Below are positions 36,301 through 39,234 of a DNA stretch of 64,000 nt, one piece after another; the first letter of the stretch is position 1; the number at the start of each line of letters is the position of its first letter. Under the pieces are notes generated by a model. It did not search any database. It was not told the DNA's origin and was given only the letters and a program-made list of their open reading frames with translations. Location: NCBI GenBank assembly GCA_014843695.1, contig CM026394.1, forward strand, positions 38,397,623 to 38,461,622, written 5' to 3'. This stretch comes from Archivesica marissinica. Lineage: Eukaryota > Mollusca > Bivalvia > Venerida > Vesicomyidae. The position numbers were made by a program, and so were the translations under genes.

Positions 36301-39234
36301 ATTAGGGATCTCGAATTCTTTCAAGTGAGGAAGCTATCCAGCTGGCTTGCGGTAGTGGTTCTATGCTGGTGCCCGTCTATGCCTGATATACTGCTCGGAG
36401 GGGGGGGTACATGTTGTAACTGAAAATAATTTAGGTGGTCATGTGTTGTTTATACGTTTCCGTGGACAACCAACTGCATGCTCTGGCTAAGCTTCTAGAG
36501 TGTCGATAATTTCATAATAGAAAGAATTGCTTTCAACACAGTCTAGAACTTAATTTGGATGAAAAGTTAGAAGTATATATGATTTGTTTTATTCAGAAAA
36601 TACATGAAAATGTTAAAAAAAAGATAGTATGCATAGCAAATGCCTAGAAAACCTGGGGGGGGGGGGAATGCAGAGCGGTTAAATTTGAAACAAATCTGAA
36701 CAAGTCGGCAAAGGGTGCATAGCAGTGAATGCGAAACTGCATTGGGAATAGGAAACCAGGCATATCGATTCGGAACCAATTGTATGGCAATTATAATAAT
36801 GCCACTACCTTTAACAAAAAGAAACATTGGTTCAAAATAAGGCTACGGTACACACTATTATTACCAAACAAGGGTATGCCTTAAGTATTCTGAGGGAAGA
36901 ACATTGAAGGTGTTGGTTGTGTGTGTTCTACGTTTATTTATCGTCGCTACAGTCCGCCTCCGTGGTCGAGTGGTTACGGTCGCTGACTTGTATACCACTG
37001 TAACCTATCATCTCTGATGGTCACTGGTTCGAGCCCCACTCAGACCGTGTCTCATTTATATGAAAAAGTTGGCAGTTTCTTACGGAGGTTGGTGCACCCA
37101 AGTACTGGTTAACCGCTGGAGCCTGCCCAGGAAAGGTGATATAGCTCAAAATGGTGCTGGTGCAGGCGTAAAACCCGAAATATAACATATAAATATAACA
37201 TATCATTATTGTCGCTACCGGTTGCCCATATGAGCGACGCCTCCAGAAGAGATTAGTCATATTAGAATTTTGGAGGATAGTGCAATGATACAGACAGAGA
37301 CCCATTCCAGAGTCTCCTCTGGTTCTTTTACGTGTATGGTGTAAAGCACGACACGAGACCTCGGTTTAAAGTCCTATTATATTAGGGTCAGATGGTCAGA
37401 ATTAGTTCGTAGTTGCGCTTCTCCTATTCATGTTCTACCGGGCATCGTCACCAGGACAGAACTTGTGTGTGTTTTACGTTTATTTATCGTCGCTACCGGT
37501 TGCCCATATGAGCGACGCCTCCTGAAGAGATTAGTTATTTTAGATTTTGGAGGATAGTGCATGATACAGACAGAGACCAATTCCAGAATCTCCTCTGGTT
37601 CTTTTACGTGCACGGTGTAAAGCACCGACACGAGACCTCGGTTTAGCGTCCCATCTGAAAGACTGTTAATTTTATTAGGGTCAGATGGGGGATCGAACCT
37701 GCGATCCCTGGTTTACCAGTCCAGCATGTTACCACTGGACTGGACTACAGATCCGTATGACAGAACTCATCGGGACCAAGGTGTATATCTAAGTGTTGGA
37801 TTTTCTCCCTTTCAAGCATCAACATATTGTCAATGTTCTTCTATTGTTTAATATACTATTCAGTAGTGAATTATCTAATTGGCAATTAGGTAATCACTAG
37901 GGATGCCCCCAACGACTCTATTAGGGTCCATCCAATTGTACCAAACCCCGAAATAAAGTGTTATAGTAAATTCCGTAAATATTAGTCCTGAAAAGGGGTC
38001 AAGTAGATTTTTTTTTAAAAGTTGGCCTATAGTAATAGTGTTAACTGTTTTACTGGTTGATCCAGGGCCTCCGTGGCATAGTGGTTACGGTCGTTGACTC
38101 CCAATCACTTGCCGCTCACCGCTGTAGGTTTGAATCCCATTGGGGTTATTTCAGGTCAGGAAGCTATCCACTTGGTTTGTGGTAGGTCAGTGGTTCTACC
38201 CGGGTACCCGTCCGTGCCTGCAATACTGCTCGGCTGGGCAACCGGGGTCTTCCACCAATATTAGATGGAGAGTCGTCATATAACCTAAGAGTCCGCCTCC
38301 GTGCTCGAGTGGTTAAGGTCGCTGACTTGTATACCACTGTAACCTATCATCATTGATGGTCACGGGTTCGACCCCCGCTCAGGTCGTGTCTCATTTATAT
38401 GAAAAAGTTGGCAGTTTCTTACGGAGGTTGGTGCACCCAAGTACTGGTTAACCGTTGGAGCCTGTCCAGGAAAGGTGTTGTTAGGTAAACTGCCCGCCGG
38501 CGATATAGCCCGAAATGGTGCTGATGCAGGCGTAAAACCCGAAATATAAATAAATATATAAATAAAATTAACATAACATATAACATAAGCTGCTGGCGAG
38601 ACTTTAAACCCTCACAACAAACAAATCGTATTCTCTGATTATTCATCATCTCTAGTGATTACATCACTCGCAGTATGCTCACACTATGGTAACATTACTA
38701 TGCACATAGCAGTCCTAACCACAGCCACTTGGGGTCTGGACAAATGTTTTCAGGTTCAATACCACAAAACTAAAAATGTTTATGACTACACTATGATACC
38801 CTATAGGCTTGATACTATACATATAATTTGTTTTAGGCCATTCCAAGCAAGGTTATTGACACCCCGTCACTATCAATGCTATAATATTATACTCATGTCC
38901 AGATCCCAAGCGTCTGTGGCCACGACTGATTCCTCTATGGACAGTTATATATCAAAACTTTATATATAAAAACGTCTCCCATACATGTTAGTGCCTTGTG
39001 TTTGTTGGGCAGGATTGAAAACCTTCCAGTACTGTCTGATCAACGATTGTCGCTGGGAAGAAGCTACTGATAAATAAAGCACCGACACGAGACCAATGTG
39101 TTAACTATGCTGGTTGATGAGGGCCTAACGATAATCTTTTGAAATTTCTTTTTCAGACTGTTGATGAATTATGCATGCTAGGTACCGTTGTAAACCCAAA
39201 TGTACCAGCTGGTTTCCATGCTTTCCTGTCATGA
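271..39234 (+). CDS. TERT: Telomerase reverse transcriptase gene, 5'-partial, 16 exons in the window
   Basis: TERT is the catalytic subunit of telomerase. It copies the RNA template onto chromosome 3' ends in the nucleus. The joined exons are 271-341, 1972-2179, 4337-4374, 5939-6067, 13091-13342, 14370-14552, 16570-16644, 17525-17732, 18583-18681, 21023-21103, 22749-22818, 27627-27799, 29935-29987, 32427-32473, 35308-35413 and 39157-39234. They sum to 1871 nt, i.e. two leading bases, 622 codons and a stop, with every phase matching. Visible motifs in order are the T motif (FYITDTAF), motif 1/2 (RFLPK...LRPIINM), motif A (FVKTDIANCYDSI), motif B' (SGISQGSVIST), motif C (IRIVDDYM), motif D (NKEKVFVNF), motif E primer grip (WFPWCGVLF) and a C-terminal extension ending at NPNVPAGFHAFLS. 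This order and spacing are diagnostic for TERT, and all three catalytic Asp are present (codon 13271 and codons 17666 and 17669). The TEN domain and most of the RNA-binding domain are outside the window. The introns are almost entirely repeats. Confidence 0.95.
403..1597 (+). repeat. Tandem array of 49/41-bp tRNA-like units
   Basis: About 27 units. The first part has a 49-bp period with TGGCCTAGTGGTTAATGG and GGTTCGAACC in each unit; later units are about 41 bp and lose the GGTTCGAA part. The two motifs resemble Pol III A and B boxes, so the unit looks like a shortened tRNA-type SINE head that became a minisatellite. Many units contain a GGATCC site. Confidence 0.9.
1715..1925 (+). repeat. 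SINE-C (tRNA-derived)
   Basis: tRNA-like head with AGCGCAGTGGTTAGCACGC and CGTGTTCGATC, and a tail with GAGAGTGATTAATATAAGTT and TTGTTTCGC. The same tail recurs in at least six other places in the window. Confidence 0.75.
1972..2179 (+). CDS. TERT: TERT exon: T motif
   Basis: Acceptor TTTTTTTGCAAG, donor GGTAAGA. It encodes about 69 residues, from TREIVWLNV through LLAKFLYWFVRHYVFVLLK, FYITDTAF and MIYYRQATWNKIHILGLN. FYxTxxxF followed by the FFYRKxxWxKL-like run is the telomerase-specific T motif that binds telomerase RNA. Start phase is 0 and end phase is 1, so a further exon is needed before 5939. Confidence 0.92.
2204..2345. repeat. Composite SINE remnant (SINE-D-like head, SINE-C tail reversed)
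   Basis: GGCTGAGTGGTTCCGGTCAT and CTGTAGGTTAGATTC resemble a tRNA-type head. AACTTATATTAATCACTCTC is the SINE-C tail in reverse orientation. From 2346 to 2995 there are only SINE-D-like scraps (2370-2460, 2690-2815) and otherwise nothing recognisable. Confidence 0.5.
2996..3385. repeat. 95-bp tandem repeat, about 4 units
   Basis: CCCATACCCGATATATATTT recurs at 95-bp spacing (near 3008, 3103, 3198, 3293). Units are nearly identical. Confidence 0.9.
3401..4295. repeat. ~20-22-bp tandem array (CCTGGTAAACATAGATCTT)
   Basis: About 42 units built on CTGGTAAACATAGATCTTCT, with length variants that give spurious open frames on the minus strand. Each unit contains GGTAAA, a weak donor-like string. 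The array ends about 40 bases before the candidate microexon at 4337. Confidence 0.9.
4337..4374 (+). CDS. TERT: TERT candidate 38-bp microexon between T motif and motif 1
   Basis: Flanked by ACATTGCAG and GTTAGT. Read in the required phase it gives (G)LIRRKILKHIPE, which fits the basic IRQHLKRVQLRELSE segment that follows the T motif in vertebrate TERT. It accepts one base from the previous exon and ends in phase 0, as the next exon demands. The support is phase, position and weak similarity only; the exon is short and an alternative could be hidden among the repeats. Confidence 0.6.
4690..4890 (-). repeat. SINE-A, reverse, joined to a SINE-B end
   Basis: Reverse copy of the SINE-A body (TGGTGCACCAACCTCCGTAA) and head (GGGGCTCGAACCCGTGACCA). 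The sequence 4677-4715 (CGTCGCTACCGGTTTCCC) is the end of a reversed SINE-B. Confidence 0.75.
5150..5300 (+). repeat. SINE-A body, 5'-truncated
   Basis: CGGAGGTTGGTGCACCCAAG through GGCGATATAGCCCAAAATGG to an ATATAACATAA tail. The head is missing. Confidence 0.75.
5495..5702 (-). repeat. SINE-B, reverse, partly deleted
   Basis: Contains GACACGAGACCTCGATTTAA and the tRNA-like head (GGGGGATCGAACATGCGATC ... ACAGATCCGTCTG) in reverse, with an internal deletion near 5530. Confidence 0.8.
5939..6067 (+). CDS. TERT: TERT exon: RT motifs 1 and 2
   Basis: Acceptor TTTTATTGCAG, donor GGTATGT; 43 complete codons, phase 0 at both ends. It contains LRFLPKQQSLRPIINM, equivalent to RFIPKPDGLRPIVNM in vertebrate TERT, which forms the fingers of the RT. 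It ends SVLTLSSWQ and continues directly into TMAVNKQLSDLHSVLTYLK of the next exon. Confidence 0.92.
6068..6674. other. AT-rich intron sequence without recognisable elements
   Basis: Mostly unique AT-rich sequence. A short local duplication (GTATTTTACCCCCTGAA... at 6406 and GTATTTTCACCCCCTGAA at 6458) is the only structure seen. Confidence 0.5.
6675..6949 (+). repeat. SINE-B, full length
   Basis: tRNA-like head (GTAGTCCAGTGGTAACACGC and GCAGATTCGATCCCCGTCTG), a conserved body (GATGGGACGTTAAACCGAGG, CGTGCACGTAAAAGAACC) and a 3' end GGTAGCGACGATAAATAAA. The head resembles a tRNA with a GGT-type anticodon arm but lacks an intact 3' acceptor strand. From 6950 to 7427 I see nothing recognisable. 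Confidence 0.88.
7428..8232. repeat. 65-bp tandem array, ~12 near-identical units
   Basis: CTGGTATCGAGCTCCACTGC and GAGACTCAGTGCAATCGGG recur every 65 bp. Units from about 7500 to 8170 are almost perfect copies, suggesting recent homogenisation. The edge units are degenerate. Confidence 0.93.
8233..8752. other. Intron sequence with a dispersed-repeat fragment
   Basis: Mostly AT-rich. The part at 8600-8725 resembles, in reverse, the dispersed repeat at 22380-22730 (AGGGGCAGTAACT, reverse of the AGTTACTGCCCCT there). Confidence 0.45.
8753..8823. repeat. 20-bp AT-rich tandem repeat, left part
   Basis: Units of TATATAATGTATATACGCAA type. The same array continues at 9790 after the inserted element. 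Confidence 0.85.
8824..9789. mobile_element. Mariner/pogo-like non-autonomous element with TA flanks
   Basis: Terminal inverted repeats: TACCGTATTTAGCTATGTAT at the left and its near-complement ATACATAGCTAAATATGGTA at the right, extending inward through GTGCGCA. It is inserted in the 20-bp array, with TA at both ends. No transposase frame is seen in about 960 bp. Assignment to Tc1/mariner rests on the TA duplication only. Confidence 0.75.
9790..9937. repeat. 20-bp AT-rich tandem repeat, right part
   Basis: TAATATATAATGTATATACG repeated about seven times; a continuation of 8753-8823. Confidence 0.88.
10017..11726. mobile_element. Inverted-repeat element, ~1.7 kb, superfamily unknown
   Basis: The left end ATATATGTGACCCACCATGA, continuing through CAAAATCAGTC, is matched by the right end GATATGGCGGGTCACATATAT with GACTGATTTTG inside it, giving inverted repeats of about 40 bp. 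No transposase is recognised. The left boundary of the second TERT copy (10591) falls inside this element. Confidence 0.65.
11840..12560. mobile_element. MITE with tandem subrepeats in its inverted ends
   Basis: Flanked by a 9-bp direct repeat CTTAAATAA (11831-11839 and 12561-12569). Both ends are built from copies of GGCGGACAATATCCCCCC in opposite orientation (about three at the left, five to six at the right). The interior of about 450 bp is AT-rich and non-coding. A 9-bp target duplication would fit a Mutator-like origin (inference). Confidence 0.82.
12598..12782. mobile_element. Foldback MITE (TACAGTCAAACCTGT ends)
   Basis: The left end TACAGTCAAACCTGTGC with AAAGGCCACCTC and the right end GGTGGCCTTTATAGACAGG with TTTGACTGTA are inverted repeats, with internal partial copies of the GGCCACCTG motif. 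A related element is seen at 21386-21826. Confidence 0.8.
12890..13055 (+). repeat. SINE-C, 5'-truncated
   Basis: Contains TTCGCTTCAGGTGTGAAAGG, GATGGATTCCATCAGGAATG and the tail TCGAGAGCGATTAATATAAG. It ends about 35 bases before the motif A exon. Confidence 0.75.
13091..13342 (+). CDS. TERT: TERT exon: RT motif A, first catalytic Asp
   Basis: Acceptor ATATCTTCAG, donor ACA|GTAAGC; 84 complete codons. It encodes LGTDDIYRAWRPFVQRW and PPLYFVKTDIANCYDSID, the TERT pre-motif A (LGLDDIHRAWRTFV) and motif A (ELYFVKVDVTGAYDTI). The metal-binding Asp is at 13271-13273. A 46-bp tandem array begins within 20 bases of the donor. Confidence 0.95.
13360..13815. repeat. 46-bp tandem array directly after the motif A exon
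   Basis: About ten units built on AAGATTGCTGCTGTTTTATT, TCACAGTATTCC and GTGGACGCGTGGTT. Each unit carries a TTTTATTTCACAG string that looks like a 3' splice site. The second copy is at 51497-51952. Confidence 0.9.
13990..14145 (+). repeat. SINE-D, degenerate
   Basis: CTCACTTGCCCGTCATCGCT, GTATGTTCGAATCCCACTGG and AGGAAGCTATCCAGATGGCT match the SINE-D family (see 38065). Confidence 0.65.
14370..14552 (+). CDS. TERT: TERT exon: insertion-in-fingers region
   Basis: Acceptor TTGTTGTGTAG, donor GGTACGC; 61 complete codons. It encodes EEYVIRKYFTVQMNKG, VRRKFHRTVAPLSKFYPHF and RLQNAIFVDT, matching TYCVRRYAVVQ...[21 protein letters not shown] of vertebrate TERT, the region between motifs A and B'. 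Both phases are 0. Confidence 0.9.
14850..15078 (-). repeat. SINE-C, reverse
   Basis: Tail first (GATTGCGAAACAAGTTC, AACTTATATAAATCGCTCTC), then a reversed tRNA-like head (GGGGCTCGAACTCCGGACCT and TCCACTGCGCTATCACGACT). Confidence 0.78.
15079..15278 (+). repeat. SINE-D
   Basis: TAGGTTCGAATCCCACTGGG (B-box region), ATCCAGCTGGCTTCCTGGAA, GAGGTGCACCCGGGTTCTTC and CATCAATAATAGTTGGGGAG. Confidence 0.72.
15521..15823 (+). pseudogene. Non-LTR retrotransposon (LINE) ORF2 C-terminal fragment
   Basis: An open stretch of 100 residues beginning LTKLRTSSHDLAIKRGRY, then CIYCNTGMIESQYHFLFICP and a stop. The LR-S-H-LAIE-GRY run and the CxxC...HxxxxC finger are typical of the ORF2 C-terminus of invertebrate LINEs. 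No RT or endonuclease lies upstream, so it is a 5'-truncated dead copy in a TERT intron. A non-coding tail continues to about 15940. Confidence 0.75.
15960..16196 (-). repeat. SINE-C, reverse
   Basis: GATTGCGAAGCAAGTTTTAA tail, then GAGGATCGAACCCGGGTCGC and GCTAACCACTGCGCTAATCG, a reversed tRNA-like head. It lies close to the LINE fragment and shares the AGTGATTAATATAAGTTG-type tail. Confidence 0.8.
16315..16495 (+). repeat. SINE-B, 5'-truncated
   Basis: Starts within the body at GATGGGACGTTAAACCGAGG and runs to CGGTAGCGACGATAAATAAA. The second copy (54461-54635) has a short deletion near its 3' end. Confidence 0.83.
16570..16644 (+). CDS. TERT: TERT exon between motif A and motif B'
   Basis: Acceptor GTATTTATAG, donor CAAG|GTAAGC; 25 complete codons containing VIYQHETCETLTKLLMTHLC, equivalent to [20 protein letters not shown]...MCHHAV. 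A 17-bp tandem repeat of the donor itself starts at the next base. One synonymous change (CTA to CTT) separates it from its second copy at 54713. Confidence 0.88.
16645..16695 (+). repeat. 17-bp repeat of the 5' splice site, three units
   Basis: GTAAGCTTAAATCACTG occurs three times head to tail (third unit GTAAGTTT...), starting at the first intron base after exon 16570-16644. Each unit begins with a donor-like GTAAG. Confidence 0.95.
16696..16890 (+). repeat. SINE-A, 5'-truncated
   Basis: From GTTCGAGCCCCACTCAGGCC through AAAAAGTTGGCAGTTACTTA to GGCGTAAAACCCGAACAAAC. The counterpart is 54907-55090. Confidence 0.75.
17098..17575 (+). repeat. Tandem array of the motif B' exon 3' splice site and first codons
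   Basis: Six units of 73-85 bp. Each carries TATATTGGTTACAG followed by ATCGGGGGTC-like exon sequence and ending CAGTTATCT. Acceptor AG positions are 17132, 17205, 17279, 17354, 17439 and 17524; the last is the exon start. The first three units have a shortened exon part and the last three the full GGGATCAGTCAGGGGTCAG part. The second copy has acceptors at 55563, 55637, 55712, 55788, 55864 and 55949. Confidence 0.93.
17525..17732 (+). CDS. TERT: TERT exon: RT motifs B' and C, catalytic Asp pair
   Basis: Acceptor TTGGTTACAG. It encodes IGGQYYIQTSGISQGSVIS, then TLLCSFYYADME and LIRIVDDYMYVTAS, and ends with a single G before GTTTGT. QGS is the TERT motif B' signature and VDD holds the second and third catalytic Asp (17666-17671). 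The acceptor and about 50 bases of the exon are the last unit of a tandem array at 17098-17575. Confidence 0.95.
17795..18012 (+). repeat. SINE-D
   Basis: TTGACTTCAAATCACTTGCC, TAGGTTCGATTCCCACTAGG, GGAAGGTCGGTGGTTCTGGC, then CTTCCTCCACCAATAAAATC. The counterpart is 56210-56420. Confidence 0.78.
18226..18508 (+). repeat. SINE-A, full length
   Basis: The head has CCGCCTCCGTGGTCGAGTGC (A-box region) and CACGGGTTCGAGCCCCGCTG (B-box region), the body TTGGTGCACCCAAGTACTGG and GGCGATATAGCCCGAAATTG, and the tail AATATAAATAAATA. The second copy is at 56836-57105. Confidence 0.88.
18583..18681 (+). CDS. TERT: TERT exon: RT motif D
   Basis: Acceptor ATGTTTTCAG, donor GGTAGGT, phases 1 and 1. It encodes VPEYNCSINKEKVFVNF and DDGTHLPMSSTG, matching VPEYGCVVNLRKTVVNF in vertebrate TERT. 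The 15-bp array starts about 60 bases after the donor. Confidence 0.93.
18745..19480. repeat. 15-bp tandem array CCCCATCTCTTATAA, left part
   Basis: About 48 units, with TTGTAA, CGTATAA and 14/16-bp variants. The hAT-like element at 19481 interrupts it. Minus-strand frames through it read GYKRWGYKRW and have no coding value. The counterpart is 57605-58741 (about 76 units). Confidence 0.95.
19481..20264. mobile_element. hAT-like non-autonomous element, 8-bp target duplication
   Basis: Starts TAGGGATGTCAACGAGTACT and ends CTCGTTGACATCCCTA, with 8-bp direct repeats CTTATAAC at 19473-19480 and 20265-20272. Subterminal palindromic CGAGTACTCGAGTACTCG repeats lie at both ends. No transposase frame. 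An 8-bp duplication and short inverted ends fit hAT. Confidence 0.88.
20265..20400. repeat. 15-bp tandem array, right part, degenerate
   Basis: Continuation of the CCCCATCTCTTATAA array after the insertion, with GACCCCATCTCTTA and CCCAGTCTCTTATG variants. Confidence 0.85.
20402..20815. repeat. 23-bp tandem array, ~18 units
   Basis: AATGTTAGATATCAGGTATG at 23-bp spacing, with CAGATATG and GATTAA variants. Confidence 0.95.
20816..20905 (+). repeat. SINE-D head fragment
   Basis: ACTTCAAATCACATGCCCCT, CTGTAGGTTCAAATCTCACT and TAGTTCTACCGGTGTGCC match SINE-D; the rest is missing. Counterpart 61438-61525. Confidence 0.65.
21023..21103 (+). CDS. TERT: TERT exon: RT motif E, primer grip
   Basis: Acceptor TTTGTGCAG, donor TTTTA|GTGAGT, phases 1 and 1. 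It encodes EWFPWCGVLFNTGTLEVKAD followed by FSRYSGF, matching [24 protein letters not shown]. WCG is the primer-grip core. It is identical to the second copy at 61645. Confidence 0.95.
21135..21372 (-). repeat. SINE-C, reverse
   Basis: Tail GATTGCGAAACAAGTTCTTT and AACTTATATTAATCACTCTC, then CAGGGCTCGAACTCCGGGCC. It begins about 30 bases after the motif E exon. Counterpart 61757-61994. Confidence 0.78.
21386..21826. mobile_element. Foldback MITE split by a SINE-B
   Basis: TATTAAGCAGCCA motifs on the left and GCTGCTTAAGACAGGATTTG, ACTGTA on the right resemble the TACAGTCAAACCTGT element at 12598. A SINE-B sits in the middle (21471-21750), and AAGCAG occurs on both of its sides, a likely short target duplication. 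Confidence 0.6.
21471..21750 (+). repeat. SINE-B, full length, inside a MITE
   Basis: Head GCCCAGTGGTAACACGCTGG and GCAGGTTCGATCCCCCGTCT, body GATGGGACGTTAAACCGAGG, end GGTAGCGACGATAAATAAAC. The second copy is at 62096-62372. Confidence 0.88.
21911..22175 (+). repeat. SINE-A, full length
   Basis: TCCGCCTCCGTGGTCGAGTG, CACGGGTTCGATCCCCGCTC, TTGGTGCACCCAAGTACTGG and an ATATAACATA tail. Counterpart 62535-62800. Confidence 0.88.
22380..22730. repeat. Dispersed repeat with GGAACAACAGTAAAAACAAAG
   Basis: Parts recur near 28905-29015 (reverse), 29625-29690 (reverse), 46000-46070 (same strand, GGAACAACGGTAACAGCAAA) and 8600-8725 (reverse). Non-coding; family not recognised. It ends just before exon 22749. 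Confidence 0.6.
22749..22818 (+). CDS. TERT: TERT exon: start of C-terminal extension
   Basis: Acceptor TTCTACAG. It reads SIKDTMTIELSKSPGNSLKE then KNIL, and ends ATC TT before GTAAGC. It matches [20 protein letters not shown] of vertebrate TERT. The donor is the first element of the 4.4-kb array that fills the next intron. Confidence 0.9.
22819..27230 (+). repeat. 4.4-kb tandem array of a ~43-bp donor-containing unit
   Basis: About 100 units with ACCTACTTGTAAGTACTGTA and CCCATTATCACATG. It starts at the real donor of exon 22749-22818. From about 26725 most units lose the TTATCA segment (about 37 bp). Most units hold TTGTAAGT, a near-perfect 5' splice site. The second copy starts at 63443 and runs off the window. 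Confidence 0.96.
27340..27579. mobile_element. Foldback element with TTAA ends
   Basis: TTAACCTGTAACC at the left and GGTTACAGGTTAA at the right. Inner inverted copies of GCAGCATAGAGCCAGATCAA also pair with each other. TTAA at both edges would fit a piggyBac-type MITE (inference). It ends about 50 bases before exon 27627. Confidence 0.7.
27627..27799 (+). CDS. TERT: TERT exon: C-terminal extension (thumb)
   Basis: Acceptor GTTATTGTAG, donor GGTAAAT. The split codon TT|T gives F, then SVRQRCHALFTDELINS, ILTNLYQTFLLAMFKLHVYI and NQLPYKQ, matching [36 protein letters not shown] and LQLPFHQQ. It ends with a single G (phase 1). Confidence 0.93.
27830..28117 (-). repeat. SINE-B, reverse, full length
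   Basis: From CGTTTATTTATCATCGCTAC through GACACGAGACCTCGGTTTAA to the reversed head ACCACTGGACTACAGGTCTG. Confidence 0.87.
28125..28348 (+). repeat. SINE-C
   Basis: CACTTCAGGTGCGAAAGGCC, GGGGTTCGATCTCCGCTTGA, GATGGATTCCATCAGGAATG, tail GAACTTGTTTCGCAATCAAG. Confidence 0.8.
28430..28610 (+). repeat. SINE-A body, 5'-truncated
   Basis: Starts CGTGTCTCATTTATATGAAA and ends with ATATAACATAACATAACA; the tRNA-like head is missing. Confidence 0.83.
28668..28745 (-). repeat. tRNA-like SINE head, reverse
   Basis: On the minus strand it reads GTCCGTGGTCCAGTGGTAGA and CCCGGGTTCGATACTCGGAC. A and B boxes are present, but the 5' and 3' ends do not pair as an intact tRNA acceptor stem, so I treat it as a SINE head and not a tRNA gene. 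Confidence 0.6.
29020..29165 (+). repeat. SINE-A body fragment
   Basis: GTTGGCAGTTTCTTACGAAG to GATGCAGGCGTAAAACC, with internal small deletions. Confidence 0.75.
29322..29600 (+). repeat. SINE-A, full length
   Basis: GTCCGCCTCCGTGGTCGAGT, CACGGGTTCGAGCCCCGCTC, TTGGTGCACCCAAGTACTGG and an ATAACATAATATAACA tail. Confidence 0.88.
29935..29987 (+). CDS. TERT: TERT exon: C-terminal extension
   Basis: Acceptor ATCATTTCAG, donor CAG|GTAAGT. It reads GVVQEMACAVNHIVVKYQ, equivalent to VISDTASLCYSILKAKN. Its phases fit both neighbours. The similarity is modest, but position and phase are exactly as expected. Confidence 0.82.
30013..30880. repeat. 15/19-bp tandem array GCACTAGATATGCGT
   Basis: Begins about 25 bases after the donor of exon 29935-29987. 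Edge units are 15 bp (GCACTAGATATGCGT). The core is 19 bp (GCACTAGATATATATGCGT), about 45-50 units in all. Confidence 0.95.
31018..31284. mobile_element. TTAA-flanked MITE, with internal duplication
   Basis: Left TTAACCCATTCAACACCAAG, right AGTCTGTGGGTTAA. The first ~46 bp are duplicated (31018 and 31064). Inner AAAAAGTGCAGATCCTGATG is shared, in inverse orientation, with the element at 32641. From 31285 to 31370 a short SINE-B body fragment follows. Confidence 0.7.
31540..31735 (+). repeat. SINE-D, source of the following array
   Basis: ACATCAAATCACTTGCCCCT, ACTGGTTCGAATCCCATAGG, AGGCTATCCAGCTGGCTTGC. Its 3' half is then tandemly repeated. Confidence 0.78.
31722..32335. repeat. 88-bp tandem array of a SINE-D 3' part
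   Basis: About seven units with ACCAATAATAGCTGACTTGT, GGTCGGTGGTTCTACCTGGG and GGAGGTGCACCCGGGGTCCT at 88-bp spacing. These motifs are the 3' portion of SINE-D. Confidence 0.92.
32427..32473 (+). CDS. TERT: TERT exon: C-terminal extension, short
   Basis: Acceptor GTATTTTCAG, donor TG|GTATGT. It gives TGDSKLINRSSDVVN and two bases of Trp. Joined to the next exon it reads VVNWLCLKACLVKF, equivalent to [14 protein letters not shown]. This short exon sits between SINE-derived arrays and would be easy to miss. Confidence 0.85.
32515..32640 (+). repeat. SINE-D fragment
   Basis: GGGTGACTTCAAATTAATTG, GGAGGTTCGAATCCCACTGG, CATGTGAGAAAGCTAC. It follows the short exon 32427-32473 closely and is interrupted by the TTAA element at 32641. 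Confidence 0.65.
32641..32881. mobile_element. TTAA-flanked MITE with a central palindrome
   Basis: TTAACTCTTTCAACACCA at the left and TGGTGTTGAAAGGGTTAA (as TTGGTGTTGAAAGGGTTAA) at the right. The centre GACGGCTCGTGACGAGCCGTC is almost perfectly self-complementary and sits in a longer inverted repeat (CAGATGAG/CTCATCAG). Likely piggyBac-type by its TTAA ends (inference). Confidence 0.78.
33108..33700. repeat. ~51-bp tandem array (TCTTATTCCACCACTAAAAG)
   Basis: About 11 units with TCTTATTCCACCACTAAAAG and CTCTCCACAACTCGGG. The 51-bp period keeps a frame open (17-residue repeats IPPLKAAASPPLHNSGL), without other evidence for a gene. The unit resembles the CCACCAATAATAGC end of SINE-D. Confidence 0.92.
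33808..35205. repeat. 26-bp tandem array before a TERT exon
   Basis: GGTCAAGCAAGGTCCAGAGA with TCACTA, about 53 units. From 34650 a higher-order pattern of AGATCC and AGGTCC variants repeats at roughly 180 bp. Long + strand frames here are repeat artefacts. Exon 35308 follows. Confidence 0.95.
35308..35413 (+). CDS. TERT: TERT exon: C-terminal extension
   Basis: Acceptor TGCTGTTTAG, donor GGTAATT. It completes the Trp codon, then reads LCLKACLVKFRKHHSQYKLM and LREVRKCLLQKQRRL, matching [20 protein letters not shown] and LGSLRTAQTQLSRKL. Ends in phase 0. The 26-bp array ends about 100 bases upstream. Confidence 0.92.
35451..35768 (+). other. 105-codon open frame in the last TERT intron, unidentified
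   Basis: An open frame outside any tandem array and not in an obvious SINE, with segments such as SLHMESFIFKLFNRC and ILEIMSEKSMLVTPV. I do not recognise it. It could be a decayed transposon fragment or chance. A SINE-B lies immediately downstream. Confidence 0.25.
35780..36068 (-). repeat. SINE-B, reverse, full length
   Basis: CGATTTATCATCGCTACCGG, GACACGAGACCTCGGTTTAA, then GGATTACCAGTCCAGCGTGT and ACATATCCGTCTG. Confidence 0.87.
36258..36408 (+). repeat. SINE-D, internally deleted
   Basis: GGTGGTTACGGTCATTGACT, ATCACCTGCCCCTCATTAGG, AAGCTATCCAGCTGGCTTGC. From 36409 to 36924 I see no recognisable feature apart from a G run at 36655-36665. Confidence 0.7.
36925..37400 (-). repeat. SINE-B (reverse) interrupted by a SINE-A
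   Basis: TTTATTTATCGTCGCTAC at 36931-36950 and ATTATTGTCGCTACCGGTTG at about 37205 are the same SINE-B position. SINE-A (36952-37200, + strand) sits between, with a ~12-bp target duplication ending GTCGCTAC. The SINE-B head after 37380 is lost. Confidence 0.82.
36952..37200 (+). repeat. SINE-A nested in SINE-B
   Basis: GTCCGCCTCCGTGGTCGAGT, CTGGTTCGAGCCCCACTCAG, TTGGTGCACCCAAGTACTGG. A deletion removes part of the GTTAGGTAAACTGCC segment. The tail is ATATAACATATAAATATAAC. Confidence 0.85.
37465..37765 (-). repeat. SINE-B, reverse, full length
   Basis: CGTTTATTTATCGTCGCTAC, GACACGAGACCTCGGTTTAG, GGGGATCGAACCTGCGATCC, ending in the head near ACAGATCCGTATGAC. Confidence 0.87.
38062..38290 (+). 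repeat. SINE-D, full length
   Basis: The clearest copy: GGCCTCCGTGGCATAGTGGT (A-box region), GTAGGTTTGAATCCCATTGG (B-box region), AGGAAGCTATCCACTTGG, GTCTTCCACCAATATTAG. Confidence 0.8.
38291..38590 (+). repeat. SINE-A, full length
   Basis: GTCCGCCTCCGTGCTCGAGT, CACGGGTTCGACCCCCGCTC, TTGGTGCACCCAAGTACTGG and an AT-rich tail with TAACATAACATATAACATA. From 38591 to 39156 only unrecognised intron sequence is seen. Confidence 0.88.
39157..39234 (+). CDS. TERT: TERT terminal exon with stop codon
   Basis: Acceptor TTTTTCAG. It reads TVDELCMLGTVVNPNVPAGF then HAFLS and TGA at 39232-39234, matching the vertebrate TERT end [20 protein letters not shown]. No AATAAA is visible before the SINE at 39600, whose AATAAA at 39759-39764 could serve as the poly(A) signal (inference). 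Confidence 0.92.
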   Translation, partial: TVDELCMLGTVVNPNVPAGFHAFLS